From: Nocardioides sp. 1609
Lineage (GTDB): Bacteria > Actinomycetota > Actinomycetes > Propionibacteriales > Nocardioidaceae
Direction of reading: 5' to 3'
Assembly (NCBI RefSeq): GCF_004522105.1
Contig: NZ_SPUJ01000007.1
Location: 124,001-188,000 of the forward strand
DNA length: 64,000 nt
Each line of letters starts with the position of its first letter. Position 1 is the stretch's first letter. A model generated the notes under the pieces. The model was not told where the DNA came from, ran no database searches, and saw nothing but the letters and a program-made list of their open reading frames with translations. Shown here piece by piece: positions 1-8,781 of the stretch. A program made the position numbers and the translations under genes.

Positions 1-4
1 AGCA

Positions 5-53
5 CTCACCCCTCCCCGGCTACGGACGCGTCACGGTAGCGAGGAGGGGTGAG
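5..53 (-). terminator. Hairpin after the CsbD gene
   Basis: Eleven-base arms (5-15 and 43-53) pair perfectly and enclose a second 5-bp stem (19-23 with 36-40). It lies 27 bases beyond the stop of the minus-strand CsbD gene, so it probably ends that transcript. There is no U-tract on either strand. Confidence 0.5.
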
Positions 54-79
54 GATGATCGTGAGGTGGTGGCGGCGAC

Positions 80-274
80 CTACTTGGTCAGGCCGTCCTT
101 GACGTCCTTGGCGGCGTCCTTGAGCTTGTCGGCACCCTGCTTGACCTTCGAGGAGGACTGGTCGCCCTTGCCCTCGGCCTCCAGGCGCTCGTCACCGGTC
201 GCGCGACCGGTGCCCTCCTTGGCCTTGCCCTTGAGCTCTTCGGTCTTGTGGCCCAGCTTGTCGTCGATTCCCAT
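80..274 (-). CDS. CsbD family stress-response protein
   Basis: This 64-residue, highly charged, Lys/Asp/Glu-rich protein begins MGIDDKLGHKTEELKGKAKE, the normal start of CsbD/YjbJ-like proteins. In Bacillus and enterobacteria these are general-stress proteins of unknown biochemistry, predicted to be largely helical or disordered and cytosolic. The length is normal for the family. A GGAGGT ribosome-binding sequence (275-280) directly abuts the ATG, which fixes the start although the spacing is unusually short. The much longer open frame that continues upstream to 1774 only reflects GC bias and overlaps the next gene. A hairpin follows at 5-53. Confidence 0.85.
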   Translation of the reverse strand: MGIDDKLGHKTEELKGKAKEGTGRATGDERLEAEGKGDQSSSKVKQGADKLKDAAKDVKDGLTK

Positions 275-396
275 ACCTCCAGGGAACCACGCCGTCCAGG
301 GCCGGGCTTCACCCCTCGGGATCGTGCGTGCCCGCGGAACCCGGGGTGGGCCCGACCCGGGTGCACGCTCGCCCGCCGGGGCCGGCAGCGCCGGGA

Positions 397-1872
397 TCAG
401 CCGAACGAGAGGACGCCGTCGTCGACGTCGCCACGGCGGATCGCCCGGAGGTCGACGAGGTAGTTCTGCTTGAGCGTCCACGGGGCGCGGTCGCCCTGCT
501 TGGGCAGGCCGGCGAGGGCACGCTGGACGTAGCCCGACGCGAGGTCCATGAACGGCCGCTCCCCCACGCGCTCGTCGCGGACCGGCACCACCGTGCGCAG
601 CCCGCGCTCGTCCATGTGCGAGAGCAGCCGGACGACGTACTCGCCGACCAGGTCGGCCTTGAGCGTCCAGGACGCGTTCGTGTAGCCGACGGTGAAGACG
701 AAGTTCGGGATGCCGCTGAGCATCAGGCCCTTGTAGGACATCGACTCGCTCGGCACGAACGGCACGCCGTCGACGGTGAGGTCGATGCCGCCGAACAGCT
801 TCAGCTTGAGGCCGGTCGCGGTCACGATGACGTCGGCGTCGAGGTCGCGCCCGGACGTCGTGCGGATGCCGGTGGGCGTGAACGTCTCGATGGTGTCGGT
901 GACGACCGAGGCGGTGCCGGCCCGCAGCGCCTTGAAGAGGTCGCCGTTCGGGACGACGCACAGGCGCTGGTCCCACGGGTTGTACGGCGGCTGGAAGTGC
1001 TCGTCGTACGACGTCCCCGCCGGCAGCTGCGGCTCGGTGAAGCGGCGCACGAGCTTCTTCGCCTGGTCGGGGAAGCGCTGCGAGAGCTGGTAGTTGCCGA
1101 CCAGCTTGAGCACGTTGGCCCACCGCACGATCGGGTAGCGCACCTTCTCCGGCACGCGGCGCAGGGCGACGGCGAGGGGGTCGCGGTCGGGCTGCGGGAG
1201 GATGTAGGTCGGCGTCCGCTGCAGCATCGTCACGTGGCCCGCGGTGTCGGCCATCGACGGCACCAGGGTGACCGCGGTGGCCCCGGAGCCGATGACGACG
1301 ACGTTCTTGCCGGCGTGGTCGAGGTCCTCGGGCCAGAACTGCGGGTGGACCACCTGGCCGGTGAACGACTCCTCGCCCGGGAACACCGGGCGGTGGCCCT
1401 CGTCGTAGTCGTAGTAGCCGGTGCAACCCCACAGGAAGTCGCAGGTCATCGTCAGCTCGGCGCCGTCGTGCTCGATCCCGACGGTCCAGCGGGCGGCCTC
1501 GCTGCTCCACGCCGCCGACGTGACGCGGTAGCGGTAGCGGATCAGCTTGTCGACGCCCCGCTCCTCCGCGACGGTGCGCACGTAGTCGAGGATCAGCGCC
1601 CCGTCGGCGAGCGCGGTGTCGCTGGGCCACGGCCGCCACTGGTAGCCGAAGGTGAACATGTCGGAGTCGGACCGGACGCCGGGGTAGCGGAACAGGTCCC
1701 ACGTGCCGCCGCTGACGGCCCGCGACTCCAGGACCGTGACCGTGCGGCCGGGGTGCCCGGCCCGCACCTGGCACGCCGCCCCGATGCCGCTCAGCCCGGC
1801 CCCGACGATCAGGACGTCGACGTGCTCGACCTCGGCGCCGGCGGTGCTTCCAGGGGAGGCAGGAGTGCTCAT
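397..1872 (-). CDS. FAD-dependent Baeyer-Villiger-type monooxygenase
   Basis: A 491-residue flavoprotein expected to use FAD and NADPH to oxygenate ketones or similar small organics in the cytosol. An FAD-binding GAGLSG motif lies near residue 25 and an NADPH-binding GSGATA motif in the middle. Between them, FTGQVVHPQFWP fits the FxGxxxHxxxWP fingerprint of class B flavoprotein monooxygenases. The length is slightly short for typical Baeyer-Villiger enzymes (about 530) but within the range of actinobacterial members. The substrate cannot be read from sequence. A -10 hexamer TACGGT (1879-1884) stands 6 nt before the ATG, predicting a leaderless mRNA. It appears to be a single-gene unit. Confidence 0.85.
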   Translation of the reverse strand: MSTPASPGSTAGAEVEHVDVLIVGAGLSGIGAACQVRAGHPGRTVTVLESRAVSGGTWDLFRYPGVRSDSDMFTFGYQWRPWPSDTALADGALILDYVRTVAEERGVDKLIRYRYRVTSAAWSSEAARWTVGIEHDGAELTMTCDFLWGCTGYYDYDEGHRPVFPGEESFTGQVVHPQFWPEDLDHAGKNVVVIGSGATAVTLVPSMADTAGHVTMLQRTPTYILPQPDRDPLAVALRRVPEKVRYPIVRWANVLKLVGNYQLSQRFPDQAKKLVRRFTEPQLPAGTSYDEHFQPPYNPWDQRLCVVPNGDLFKALRAGTASVVTDTIETFTPTGIRTTSGRDLDADVIVTATGLKLKLFGGIDLTVDGVPFVPSESMSYKGLMLSGIPNFVFTVGYTNASWTLKADLVGEYVVRLLSHMDERGLRTVVPVRDERVGERPFMDLASGYVQRALAGLPKQGDRAPWTLKQNYLVDLRAIRRGDVDDGVLSFG

Positions 1873-1946
1873 GGCCCGACCGTAGCCCGAAATCGCCGCT
1901 ATTGACAGATATTCAGCAGTGGGCTGTGAGCAACGCCACCCGTCGC

Positions 1947-1983
1947 CGAGTCGGCGTTCGCGTCGAGCACGAACGCCGACTCG
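1947..1983 (-). terminator. 14-bp stem hairpin after the ABC importer operon
   Basis: Positions 1947-1960 and 1970-1983 form a perfect 14-bp inverted repeat with a 9-nt loop. It lies 37 bases past the stop of the ABC ATPase gene and before the flavoprotein promoter. It has no U-tract. The likely role is a U-less terminator or an mRNA-stabilising stem for the importer operon. Confidence 0.55.
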
Positions 1984-2020
1984 ACGCGATCCGACTTGAT
2001 CTCCGCGCCGACTCGGCGGG

Positions 2021-2776
2021 TCAGGCGGGGAGGACGCGGCGGAGGAACTGGCGGGTGCGGTCCTCGCGCGGGTCGCTGAAGATCTGGGCGGGCGGGCCCT
2101 CCTCGAGGATGCGGCCCTGGTGGAGGAAGCAGACCTTGGTCGCGACGTCGCGGGCGAAGCTCATCTCGTGGGTCGCCAGCACCATCGTGGTCCCGGCCTC
2201 GGCGAGCGCGCGGACGTTCGTGAGCACCTCGCCGACCAGCTCGGGGTCGAGGGCGGCGGTGATCTCGTCGAGGAGCAGCAGGTCCGGGCGGGTGCAGAGC
2301 GCGCGCACCAGGGCGACGCGCTGCTGCTGGCCCCCGGAGAGGCGGTCGGGGTACTTCTCGACGTGCTCGCCCAGGCCGAAGGTCTCGAGCAGGTCGCGGG
2401 CACGCTGCTCCGCCTCGCCCCTCGGTACGCCGTGCACCCGGCGCGGCGCGAGGGCGCAGTTGTCGAGCACGGTCAGGTGCGGGAACAGGTTGTAGGCCTG
2501 GAAGACCATCCCGATCCGGCGGCGCACGACGCGGGGGTCGACCCGCGGGTCGGCGATCTCGCCGCCGTCGAAGCGGATGACGCCGTCGTCGACGTCCTCG
2601 AGCAGGTTGAGGCAGCGCAGCAGGGTCGACTTGCCGGACCCCGACGAGCCGATCAGGCAGACGACGTCGTGGGGCTGGACGGTGAGCGACACGTCGTCGA
2701 GGACCAGTCGGTCGCCGTAGGACTTGCGCAGGCCCTCCACCTCGAGGAGCGGGCGGTCCTCGGTCAGGTCGGTCAT
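2021..2776 (-). CDS. Polar amino-acid ABC transporter, ATP-binding protein
   Basis: This 251-residue cytosolic ATPase powers uptake by the permease and binding protein encoded just upstream. Visible motifs are Walker A GSSGSGKST (about residues 40-50), the signature LSGGQQQR, Walker B LLLLDEITAALDPE and the switch His in LATHEMSF. The usual TSALD after Walker B is ITAALD here, a minor variant. The sequence matches the GlnQ/HisP/GltL class. The ATG overlaps the permease stop (ATGA), so the genes are translationally coupled. It is the last gene of a three-gene operon and is followed by a hairpin at 1947-1983. The exact substrate is unknown; glutamate or glutamine-type amino acids are an inference. 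Confidence 0.92.
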   Translation of the reverse strand: MTDLTEDRPLLEVEGLRKSYGDRLVLDDVSLTVQPHDVVCLIGSSGSGKSTLLRCLNLLEDVDDGVIRFDGGEIADPRVDPRVVRRRIGMVFQAYNLFPHLTVLDNCALAPRRVHGVPRGEAEQRARDLLETFGLGEHVEKYPDRLSGGQQQRVALVRALCTRPDLLLLDEITAALDPELVGEVLTNVRALAEAGTTMVLATHEMSFARDVATKVCFLHQGRILEEGPPAQIFSDPREDRTRQFLRRVLPA

Positions 2777-3624
2777 CGGGCGCCGGCCCTCTCGCGCTCG
2801 GCGTACCGGCGCTGCAGCCAGTCGGTGAACCGGGCCAGCGGCACGGTCATCACGATGAAGAAGCAGGCGACGACGACGAGTGGGGTGTAGTTGAAGTTGT
2901 AGTTGCCGTAGTCGCGGGCGGCGAAGACGGCGTCGAAGATGCCGGCCGCCGCGACCAGGGCGGTGTCCTTCTGCAGCGAGACGAAGTCGTTGAGCAGCGG
3001 CGGCAGCACCCGCCGCACCGCCTGGGGGACGACGACGAAGCGCAACGTCTGCGAGCGGCTCAGGGCGAGCGCCTCGGCGCTGGCCACCTGGGAGGGGTGG
3101 ATGGAGTCGATCCCGGAGCGGAAGACCTCGGCGACGTAGGCGCCGTAGGACAGCACGAGCGCGACCCCGGCCCAGAAGAGGGCGCTGTTCGGCACGCCCT
3201 GCAGGCCGAGCGCGGGCATGCCGAAGGCGAGCAGGACGACGAGCAGGATCGTCGGGATGCCCCGGAAGACGTCGGTGTAGAAGGCCGCCACCAGCCGCAC
3301 CGGCACCAGCCACGCGGAGCGGGCGCTGCGCGCCAGGGCGACGGCCAGCGCGAGCACCAGGATGATCGGCTCGCAGATCAGGAAGAGCTTGACGTTGATC
3401 CAGAACCCGTCGCGGACCGAGGGGAAGGACTCCTTGGCGTGGTGCCAGTCGAAGAACGTCTTCTGCACCGTCGGCCAGCCGGGCGAGGACAGGACGACGG
3501 CGCCGACCAGGCCGAAGACGGTGAGCGTCGTCACCGTCGCGACGAGCACCGAGAACAGTCGCTGGCGCCGGCGGACGTCGCGCCGGTCGAGCTCGCGCTC
3601 GCTCGGGATCCAGGCCTGGGTCAC
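2773..3624 (-). CDS. Polar amino-acid ABC transporter, permease
   Basis: A 283-residue inner-membrane protein of the HisM/GlnP family. A first hydrophobic segment lies near residues 27-50, and more follow in the binding-protein-dependent transport domain. The cytoplasmic loop EALALSRSQTLRFVVVPQA is the EAA motif that docks the ATPase. A periplasmic-side stretch of about 50 residues separates the first two membrane segments. The start is GTG at 3624, 22 nt after the binding-protein stop; the stop overlaps the ATPase start by 4 nt. Only one permease gene is present, so the channel is presumably a homodimer. Confidence 0.9.
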   Translation of the reverse strand: MTQAWIPSERELDRRDVRRRQRLFSVLVATVTTLTVFGLVGAVVLSSPGWPTVQKTFFDWHHAKESFPSVRDGFWINVKLFLICEPIILVLALAVALARSARSAWLVPVRLVAAFYTDVFRGIPTILLVVLLAFGMPALGLQGVPNSALFWAGVALVLSYGAYVAEVFRSGIDSIHPSQVASAEALALSRSQTLRFVVVPQAVRRVLPPLLNDFVSLQKDTALVAAAGIFDAVFAARDYGNYNFNYTPLVVVACFFIVMTVPLARFTDWLQRRYAERERAGAR

Positions 3625-3646
3625 GCGGGGCTCACGGGGGCGTGGT

Positions 3647-4522
3647 TCACGGGAGCTCGGGGACGGCCGTGGCGGCCGGGATCCACTGCTGCTCGAGCTC
3701 GGCGAGGGTGCCGTCGTCCTCGAGGGCGTCGAGCGCCTCGTCGACGCACGGGACCAGGCCGCTGCCCTTCTCGAAGAGCAGGCCGAACTGCTCGGTCTGG
3801 TCCTCGGCCACCTGGAACTGGCCGACGATCTTCGCCTTGGGGATCTCGGCCGCGGTGATGTAGAGCGCGGTCGGGAGGTCGGCGACGATCCCGTCGACCT
3901 GGTCGTTGAGCAGGGCCTGCTTGGCGGCGTTGGTGTCCTCGAAGACGAGCGGGTCCTCGCCGGGCTGGATCACGTCGCGGATCGCGGTCAGCGACGTGGT
4001 GCCGGTCTGCGCGCCGAGCTTGTAGTCGGCCAGGTCGGCGACGCTGGCCGCGTCGGAGACCGGCGAGTCGTCCAGCGCGATGACGGCCTGGCTCGCGGTG
4101 TAGTAGCCGCGGGAGAAGTCGACGGCCTGGGCCCGCTCGGGGCTGATCGAGACCTGGTTGATGTCGAAGTCGAACTTCTTCTCACCGGGCGCGTAGGAGT
4201 TGTTGAAGGGCACCGTGACCCAGGTGACGTCGTCGGCGGCGAAGCCGAGCCGGTCGGCGACGGCGTACGCCACGGCGGACTCGAAGCCCTTGCCGTTGGT
4301 CGGGTCGTTGTCGGCGAACCACGGCTCGTAGGCCGGGGAGTCGGTGCCGATCGTCAGGGTGCCGTCGGACAGCAGCGGCAGGTCGGCGACGTCGCAGGAC
4401 GCCGTGTCGCCGGTGCCGGCGCTGCCGTCGGCGGCGGCGTCGTCGTCCTCGGCGGGCGCGCAGGCGGTGACGGCGAGGGTGAGCAGGACGGGGAGCGCGG
4501 CGTGGGCGAGGCGGCGGTGCAT
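3647..4522 (-). CDS. Amino-acid ABC transporter substrate-binding lipoprotein
   Basis: A 291-residue extracytoplasmic binding protein. The lipoprotein signal peptide ends in LAVTAC, so Cys21 or thereabouts should be lipidated and anchor the protein to the membrane. The mature part follows the SBP_bac_3 fold: LTIGTDSPAYEPWF opens lobe 1, and DFDINQVSISPERAQAVDFS is the hinge-region block seen in glutamate/glutamine and cystine binders. First gene of the importer operon. A -10 hexamer TACGAT (4529-4534) is 6 nt before the ATG, so the operon mRNA probably has no leader. The ligand is not determined. Confidence 0.9.
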   Translation of the reverse strand: MHRRLAHAALPVLLTLAVTACAPAEDDDAAADGSAGTGDTASCDVADLPLLSDGTLTIGTDSPAYEPWFADNDPTNGKGFESAVAYAVADRLGFAADDVTWVTVPFNNSYAPGEKKFDFDINQVSISPERAQAVDFSRGYYTASQAVIALDDSPVSDAASVADLADYKLGAQTGTTSLTAIRDVIQPGEDPLVFEDTNAAKQALLNDQVDGIVADLPTALYITAAEIPKAKIVGQFQVAEDQTEQFGLLFEKGSGLVPCVDEALDALEDDGTLAELEQQWIPAATAVPELP

Positions 4523-4565
4523 GCCGAAATCGTAGGGCCGCGGCCGCGCCGGTGGCGCCGGGGCC

Positions 4566-5735
4566 TCAGACCTGGACGGCGACGCCCCGCTCGAGGAGCC
4601 CGTCGACGTCGTCGACGCCCCACGCGGCGAGGGCCGCGCGGGTGTGCTGGCCGGGGAGGGACGGCGGCGTGGTGAGCGTCGGCCCGGTGCGGGAGAACCG
4701 CGGGGCGGGCGCCGGCTGGGTGAGCCCGTCGCGCTCGACGAAGGTGCCGCGGGCCGCGAGGTGCGGGTGCCGGGCGGCCTCGCTGAGCGGGATGATGCCG
4801 GCCACGCACGCGTCGGTGCCCTCGAACACCTCGATCCACTCGGCCTGGGTCCGGCGCAGGAAGGTGTCGGTGAAGACCCGCCGCATCTCGTCGTAGCGGT
4901 CGAGGTCGGCCTGTCCCGGGCAGGACCCCTCGACGCCGAGGAGCCGCACCAGGGTGGCGAAGAACTGCGGCTCGAGCGCGCCGACGCTCATGTGCCGGCC
5001 GTCGGAGGTCTCGTAGACGTCGTAGAACGGCACGCCGCCGTCGAGCAGGTTGGCGGCGCGCTCCTCCCGGTAGTGCGGCTCGTTGGCGAAGGCACTGGTC
5101 ATCGCGTTGAGGTGGGCGGTGCCGTCGACGATCGCGGCGTCCACGACCTGGCCCTGGCCCGACACCCGCGCCTCGAGCAGCGCGGCCAGCAGCCCGATGA
5201 CGAGGTACGTCGACCCGCCGCCGAAGTCGCCGACCAGGTTGGCCGGGAAGTGCGGGCGGGCCGGGTCCTGGCCGAGCCCGAACAGGGCGCCGGTGATCGC
5301 GACGTAGTTCATGTCGTGCCCGGCGGCCCGGGCGAGCGGGCCCTCCTGGCCCCAGCCGGTCATCCGGCCGTAGACCAGGCGCGGGTTGGCGGCCAGGCAC
5401 GCCTCGGGCCCGAGGCCGAGGCGCTCGGTGACACCGGGTCGCATGCCCTCGACGAGGAGGTCGGCGTCCTCGACGAGGCGCAGGACGACGGCCGCGGCGT
5501 CCGGGTTCTTCAGGTCCAGCGCGACGCTCGGGCGGCCGCGGTTGAGCAGCATCGAGGCGCCACCGCCGAGACCGGGACTGCCGGGTCGCTCGACGCGGAT
5601 CACGTCGGCGCCGAGGTCGGCCAGGATCATGCACGCGTGCGGACCGGGCCCGATGCCCGCGATCTCGACGACCTTGACGCCGCGCAGCGGCCCGGTCCCC
5701 TGCCCCAGCTGGATCTCAGTCGTCTCGTCGGCCAT
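4566..5735 (-). CDS. mcr: CaiB/BaiF family CoA protein, alpha-methylacyl-CoA racemase type
   Basis: A 389-residue class III CoA-transferase-fold enzyme. The block AAGHDMNYVAITGALFG (near residue 140) carries the catalytic His of alpha-methylacyl-CoA racemases (GHDxNY). Its family members epimerise 2-methyl-branched acyl-CoAs so that beta-oxidation can proceed. The N-terminal KVVEIAGIGPGPHACMILAD segment is the usual CoA-binding start. The length is slightly longer than the Mycobacterium enzyme (about 360). A CAGGAT hexamer (5742-5747) lies 6 nt before the ATG. The gene is divergent from the HIT gene. A generic CoA transferase is the alternative, but the GHDMNY motif argues for a racemase. Confidence 0.85.
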   Translation of the reverse strand: MADETTEIQLGQGTGPLRGVKVVEIAGIGPGPHACMILADLGADVIRVERPGSPGLGGGASMLLNRGRPSVALDLKNPDAAAVVLRLVEDADLLVEGMRPGVTERLGLGPEACLAANPRLVYGRMTGWGQEGPLARAAGHDMNYVAITGALFGLGQDPARPHFPANLVGDFGGGSTYLVIGLLAALLEARVSGQGQVVDAAIVDGTAHLNAMTSAFANEPHYREERAANLLDGGVPFYDVYETSDGRHMSVGALEPQFFATLVRLLGVEGSCPGQADLDRYDEMRRVFTDTFLRRTQAEWIEVFEGTDACVAGIIPLSEAARHPHLAARGTFVERDGLTQPAPAPRFSRTGPTLTTPPSLPGQHTRAALAAWGVDDVDGLLERGVAVQV

Positions 5736-5799
5736 GCGGCGATCCTGCCACCAACGCTGCCAGTACCGCTGTCAGCGTCCGCGCCCTACGGTGGTCGCC

Positions 5800-6234
5800 A
5801 TGAGCCACGAGGACTGCCTCTTCTGCGGGATCGTCGCCGGCACGGTCCCCTCGACCCGGGTCGACGAGGACGAGCGCACGGTGTCGTTCATGGACGTCAA
5901 CCCGGCCACCGAGGGCCACCTGCTCGTCGTCCCGCGGGCGCACAGCCGCGACCTGCTCGAGATCGCGCCCGAGGACCTGGCGGCCTGCGCGCTCACCGCG
6001 CAGCGGCTCGCCGGCCGGGCGGTCGAGGTGCTCGGGGCGGCCGGCGTCAACCTGCTCAACTGCTGCGGCGCGGCCGCCTGGCAGACGATCTTCCACTTCC
6101 ACCTGCACGTCGTCCCCCGCTACGACGACCCGACGGGCGCGCGCGACGCCCTGTCGCTGCCGTGGGTCCCCACGCCCGGCGACCCCGACCGGATCGGCGC
6201 CGTCGGTGAGCGTCTGCGCGGAGCCCGGGCATGA
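5800..6234 (+). CDS. HIT family hydrolase
   Basis: A 144-residue histidine-triad protein. It begins with the CLFCGIVAG metal-site signature and contains the catalytic HFHLHVVPRY motif (HxHxH followed by hydrophobics). HIT/HINT members hydrolyse nucleoside phosphoramidates or dinucleotides in the cytosol; the natural substrate is open. A TACGGT -10 hexamer (5787-5792) stands 7 nt before the ATG, predicting a leaderless transcript. The stop overlaps the next start by 4 nt (ATGA), so it is translationally coupled to the C-S lyase gene. Confidence 0.92.
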   Translation: MSHEDCLFCGIVAGTVPSTRVDEDERTVSFMDVNPATEGHLLVVPRAHSRDLLEIAPEDLAACALTAQRLAGRAVEVLGAAGVNLLNCCGAAAWQTIFHFHLHVVPRYDDPTGARDALSLPWVPTPGDPDRIGAVGERLRGARA

Positions 6235-7406
6235 GCGGCACCGTCGACACCGGGCTGGTCCGCGACCTCACCGACGACGAGGCGCGCGCCGCCCTGGTGT
6301 GCAAGTGGGGCGAGGTCGAGGCCGACGTGCTGCCGGCCTGGGTGGCCGAGATGGACTACGCCGTCGCCGAGCCGGTCACCGCCGCGCTGCACCGGGCGGT
6401 GGACGCCGGGATGACCTCCTACCCGCGTCCCGGCGCCGGTGGGGCCCTCGGCGAGGCGTACGCCGGGTTCGCGGCCCGCCAGTTCGGGCACGACGTCGAC
6501 CCGCAGCGGGTCGTGCCGACGGTCGACGTCACCGCCGGTGTCCGGCTCGCCCTCGACGTCGCCGCGGGTCCGGGCGCGCTCGTGATGCCGGTGCCCGGCT
6601 ACAGCCCGCAGCTCGCGATGGCCGCGATCACCGGCCGCGAGTCCCGCGACCTCACCGTCGACCCCGACGCCGAGCGCGCGGAGCTCGACCTCGACCTCCT
6701 CGACCACCACTTCGCGCACGGCGCCCGCGCGCTGCTGCTCACGCAGCCGCACAACCCGTGGGGGCGGGTCTTCACGCGCGCCGAGCTCGAGGGGGTGCGC
6801 GACGTCGTCCTGCGCCACGACGGTTTCGTCGTCTCCGACGAGATCCACGCCCCGCTCGTGCTCGACGGCCGCGAGCACGTGCCCTACCTCGCGATCGAGG
6901 GCACCGCCGAGCACACCGTGGCGGTCGTGGCGGCGTCCAAGGCCTTCAACGTCGCCGGCCTCAAGTGCGCCCAGCTGGTGACGGCGTCCGACCGGCTGCA
7001 CGACGCGCTCGCCTCGGCGCCGATGGCCCGCAACGACTCGTGGTCGGTGCTCGGGGTGGAGGCCTCGGTCGCGGCCTACACCGAGGGAGACGCGTGGCTC
7101 GACGCGCTGCGGACCCGGCTCACTGCGCAACGCGACCTGCTCGTCGTCCTCCTGGCCGAGCACCTGCCGCTGGCCCGGATGCGGCCGGTGGAGGCGACGT
7201 ACCTCGCCTGGATCGACCTGCGCGCCTACGGCCACGACGACCCGGCCGCGGTCGCGCTCGAGCGGAAGCGGGTGCGGCTCGCGCCGGGGCACGACTACCA
7301 CCCCGGGCTCACCGGGCACGTCCGCCTCAACTTCGCGACCAGCGTGGAGCGGCTGACGGAGGTCGTCCGCCGCCTCGCCTCCGCGGTGGCACCCGCGGCC
7401 ACCTAG
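6231..7406 (+). CDS. PatB/MalY-type PLP-dependent C-S lyase
   Basis: A 391-residue fold-type I PLP enzyme. AWVAEMDYAVAEPV near the N terminus is the MalY/PatB hallmark, NPWGRVF is the substrate-binding loop, and the PLP lysine sits in ASKAFNVAGLK. The family cleaves cystathionine or other cysteine S-conjugates to a thiol, pyruvate and ammonia; some members also act as modulators of regulators. The length matches the family (about 390). It is coupled to the HIT gene by ATGA. Its TAG stop (7404-7406) also forms the first three bases of the -10 hexamer of the next gene. Confidence 0.88.
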   Translation: MSGTVDTGLVRDLTDDEARAALVCKWGEVEADVLPAWVAEMDYAVAEPVTAALHRAVDAGMTSYPRPGAGGALGEAYAGFAARQFGHDVDPQRVVPTVDVTAGVRLALDVAAGPGALVMPVPGYSPQLAMAAITGRESRDLTVDPDAERAELDLDLLDHHFAHGARALLLTQPHNPWGRVFTRAELEGVRDVVLRHDGFVVSDEIHAPLVLDGREHVPYLAIEGTAEHTVAVVAASKAFNVAGLKCAQLVTASDRLHDALASAPMARNDSWSVLGVEASVAAYTEGDAWLDALRTRLTAQRDLLVVLLAEHLPLARMRPVEATYLAWIDLRAYGHDDPAAVALERKRVRLAPGHDYHPGLTGHVRLNFATSVERLTEVVRRLASAVAPAAT

Positions 7407-7416
7407 GCTGGCGGCC

Positions 7417-8730
7417 GTGAAGATCACAGTCATCGGGTGTGGGTACCTCGGCGCGACGCACGCCGCCTGCATGGCCGAGCTCGGCCACGAGGTCCTCGGC
7501 GTGGAGATCGACGTCGCCAAGCGGACGGCGCTGGCCGCCGGCACGGTCCCGATGTACGAGCCCGGTCTCGAGGACCTGCTGGCCAAGCACGTCGCGACCG
7601 GCCGGTTGCGCTTCACCGACTCCTACGAGGAGGCGGGCGCCTTCGCCGACCTGCACTTCGTGTGCGTCGGCACGCCCCAGCTCGCCTCCAGCCTCGGCGC
7701 GGACGTCTCGTACGTCGAGGCGGCGGTGCGGTCGCTGGCGCCGCACGTGACCCGCCCGGCGCACGTCGTGGGCAAGTCGACCGTGCCGGTCGGCACCGCC
7801 GCCCGGATGGCCGCGCTGCTCGCCGAGCTGGCGCCGGCCGGTGCCGACGCCGAGCTCGTGTGGAACCCGGAGTTCCTCCGCGAGGGCTTCGCGGTCAAGG
7901 ACACCCTCGAACCCGACCGCATCGTCCTCGGCGTCCCGTCGGAGGGTGCCGAGCGGGCGCTGCGCGACTTCTACGCGCCGATGGCCGAGGCCGGAACGCC
8001 GTTCGTGGTCACCGACTACGCCACCGCCGAGCTCGTGAAGGTCTCGGCCAACGCGTTCCTGGCGACCAAGATCTCCTTCATCAACGCCGTCGGCGAGGTG
8101 TGCGACGCCGCCGGCGCCGACGTGGTCGCCCTCGCGGACGCGATCGGCCACGACGTCCGGATCGGCCGGCGGTTCCTCAACGCCGGCGTCGGGTTCGGCG
8201 GCGGCTGCCTGCCCAAGGACATCCGCGCGTTCGTCCACCGCGCCGGCGAGCTGGGCGTCGAGGACGCGATGTCGTTCCTGCGCCAGGTCGACGACATCAA
8301 CCAGCGCCAGCGGTCCCGCACCACCGAGATCGTCCAGGGCATGCTCGGCGGCTCGGTGCTGGGCGCCCGGATCGGCGTGTGGGGGGCCGCGTTCAAGCCC
8401 GACTCCGACGACGTCCGCGACTCTCCCGCGCTCAGCATCGCCGGGCAGCTGCACCTCGCCGGCGCCCACGTCACCGTCTACGACCCGAAGGCGTCGGTGA
8501 CCGCCGCCGCACGGTTCCCCACCCTGCGCTACGCCGAGTCCGCCGTCGACGCCGCGCGCGACGCCGACGTGCTGCTCCACCTCACCGAGTGGCCGGAGTT
8601 CCGTGCGGTCGACCCTGCCGACGTCGGTGCGGTGATGGCGCACCGTCGCCTCCTCGACGGCCGCAACCTGCTCGACCTCCCCGCCTGGCGAGCCGCCGGC
8701 TTCGTGGCACGGGGCCTCGGCACGAGGTAG
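7417..8730 (+). CDS. ugd: UDP-glucose 6-dehydrogenase
   Basis: This 437-residue enzyme oxidises UDP-glucose to UDP-glucuronate with two NAD+. The Rossmann motif GCGYLGATHA opens the protein, EFLREGFAVKD lies in the substrate region, and the catalytic cysteine is in GFGGGCLPKD (about residue 265). The C-terminal UDP-binding domain is complete. The start is GTG, 7 nt after the -10 hexamer TAGGCT (7404-7409), so the mRNA is probably leaderless. It converges on the four-gene glycosyltransferase operon at 8782-13903, a sensible consumer of UDP-glucuronate or its products. UDP-N-acetylmannosamine dehydrogenase is less likely given the sequence. Confidence 0.93.
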   Translation: MKITVIGCGYLGATHAACMAELGHEVLGVEIDVAKRTALAAGTVPMYEPGLEDLLAKHVATGRLRFTDSYEEAGAFADLHFVCVGTPQLASSLGADVSYVEAAVRSLAPHVTRPAHVVGKSTVPVGTAARMAALLAELAPAGADAELVWNPEFLREGFAVKDTLEPDRIVLGVPSEGAERALRDFYAPMAEAGTPFVVTDYATAELVKVSANAFLATKISFINAVGEVCDAAGADVVALADAIGHDVRIGRRFLNAGVGFGGGCLPKDIRAFVHRAGELGVEDAMSFLRQVDDINQRQRSRTTEIVQGMLGGSVLGARIGVWGAAFKPDSDDVRDSPALSIAGQLHLAGAHVTVYDPKASVTAAARFPTLRYAESAVDAARDADVLLHLTEWPEFRAVDPADVGAVMAHRRLLDGRNLLDLPAWRAAGFVARGLGTR

Positions 8731-8781
8731 GCCGGGTTCGAGCCTGCGAGGCGGACCGCCGCCGGCTGACCGGACCGGCCG

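Noticed and set aside
328..1905. A 525-codon plus-strand open frame over the flavoprotein gene
   Set aside because: It is an antisense shadow; the minus-strand product has complete FAD and NADPH motifs.
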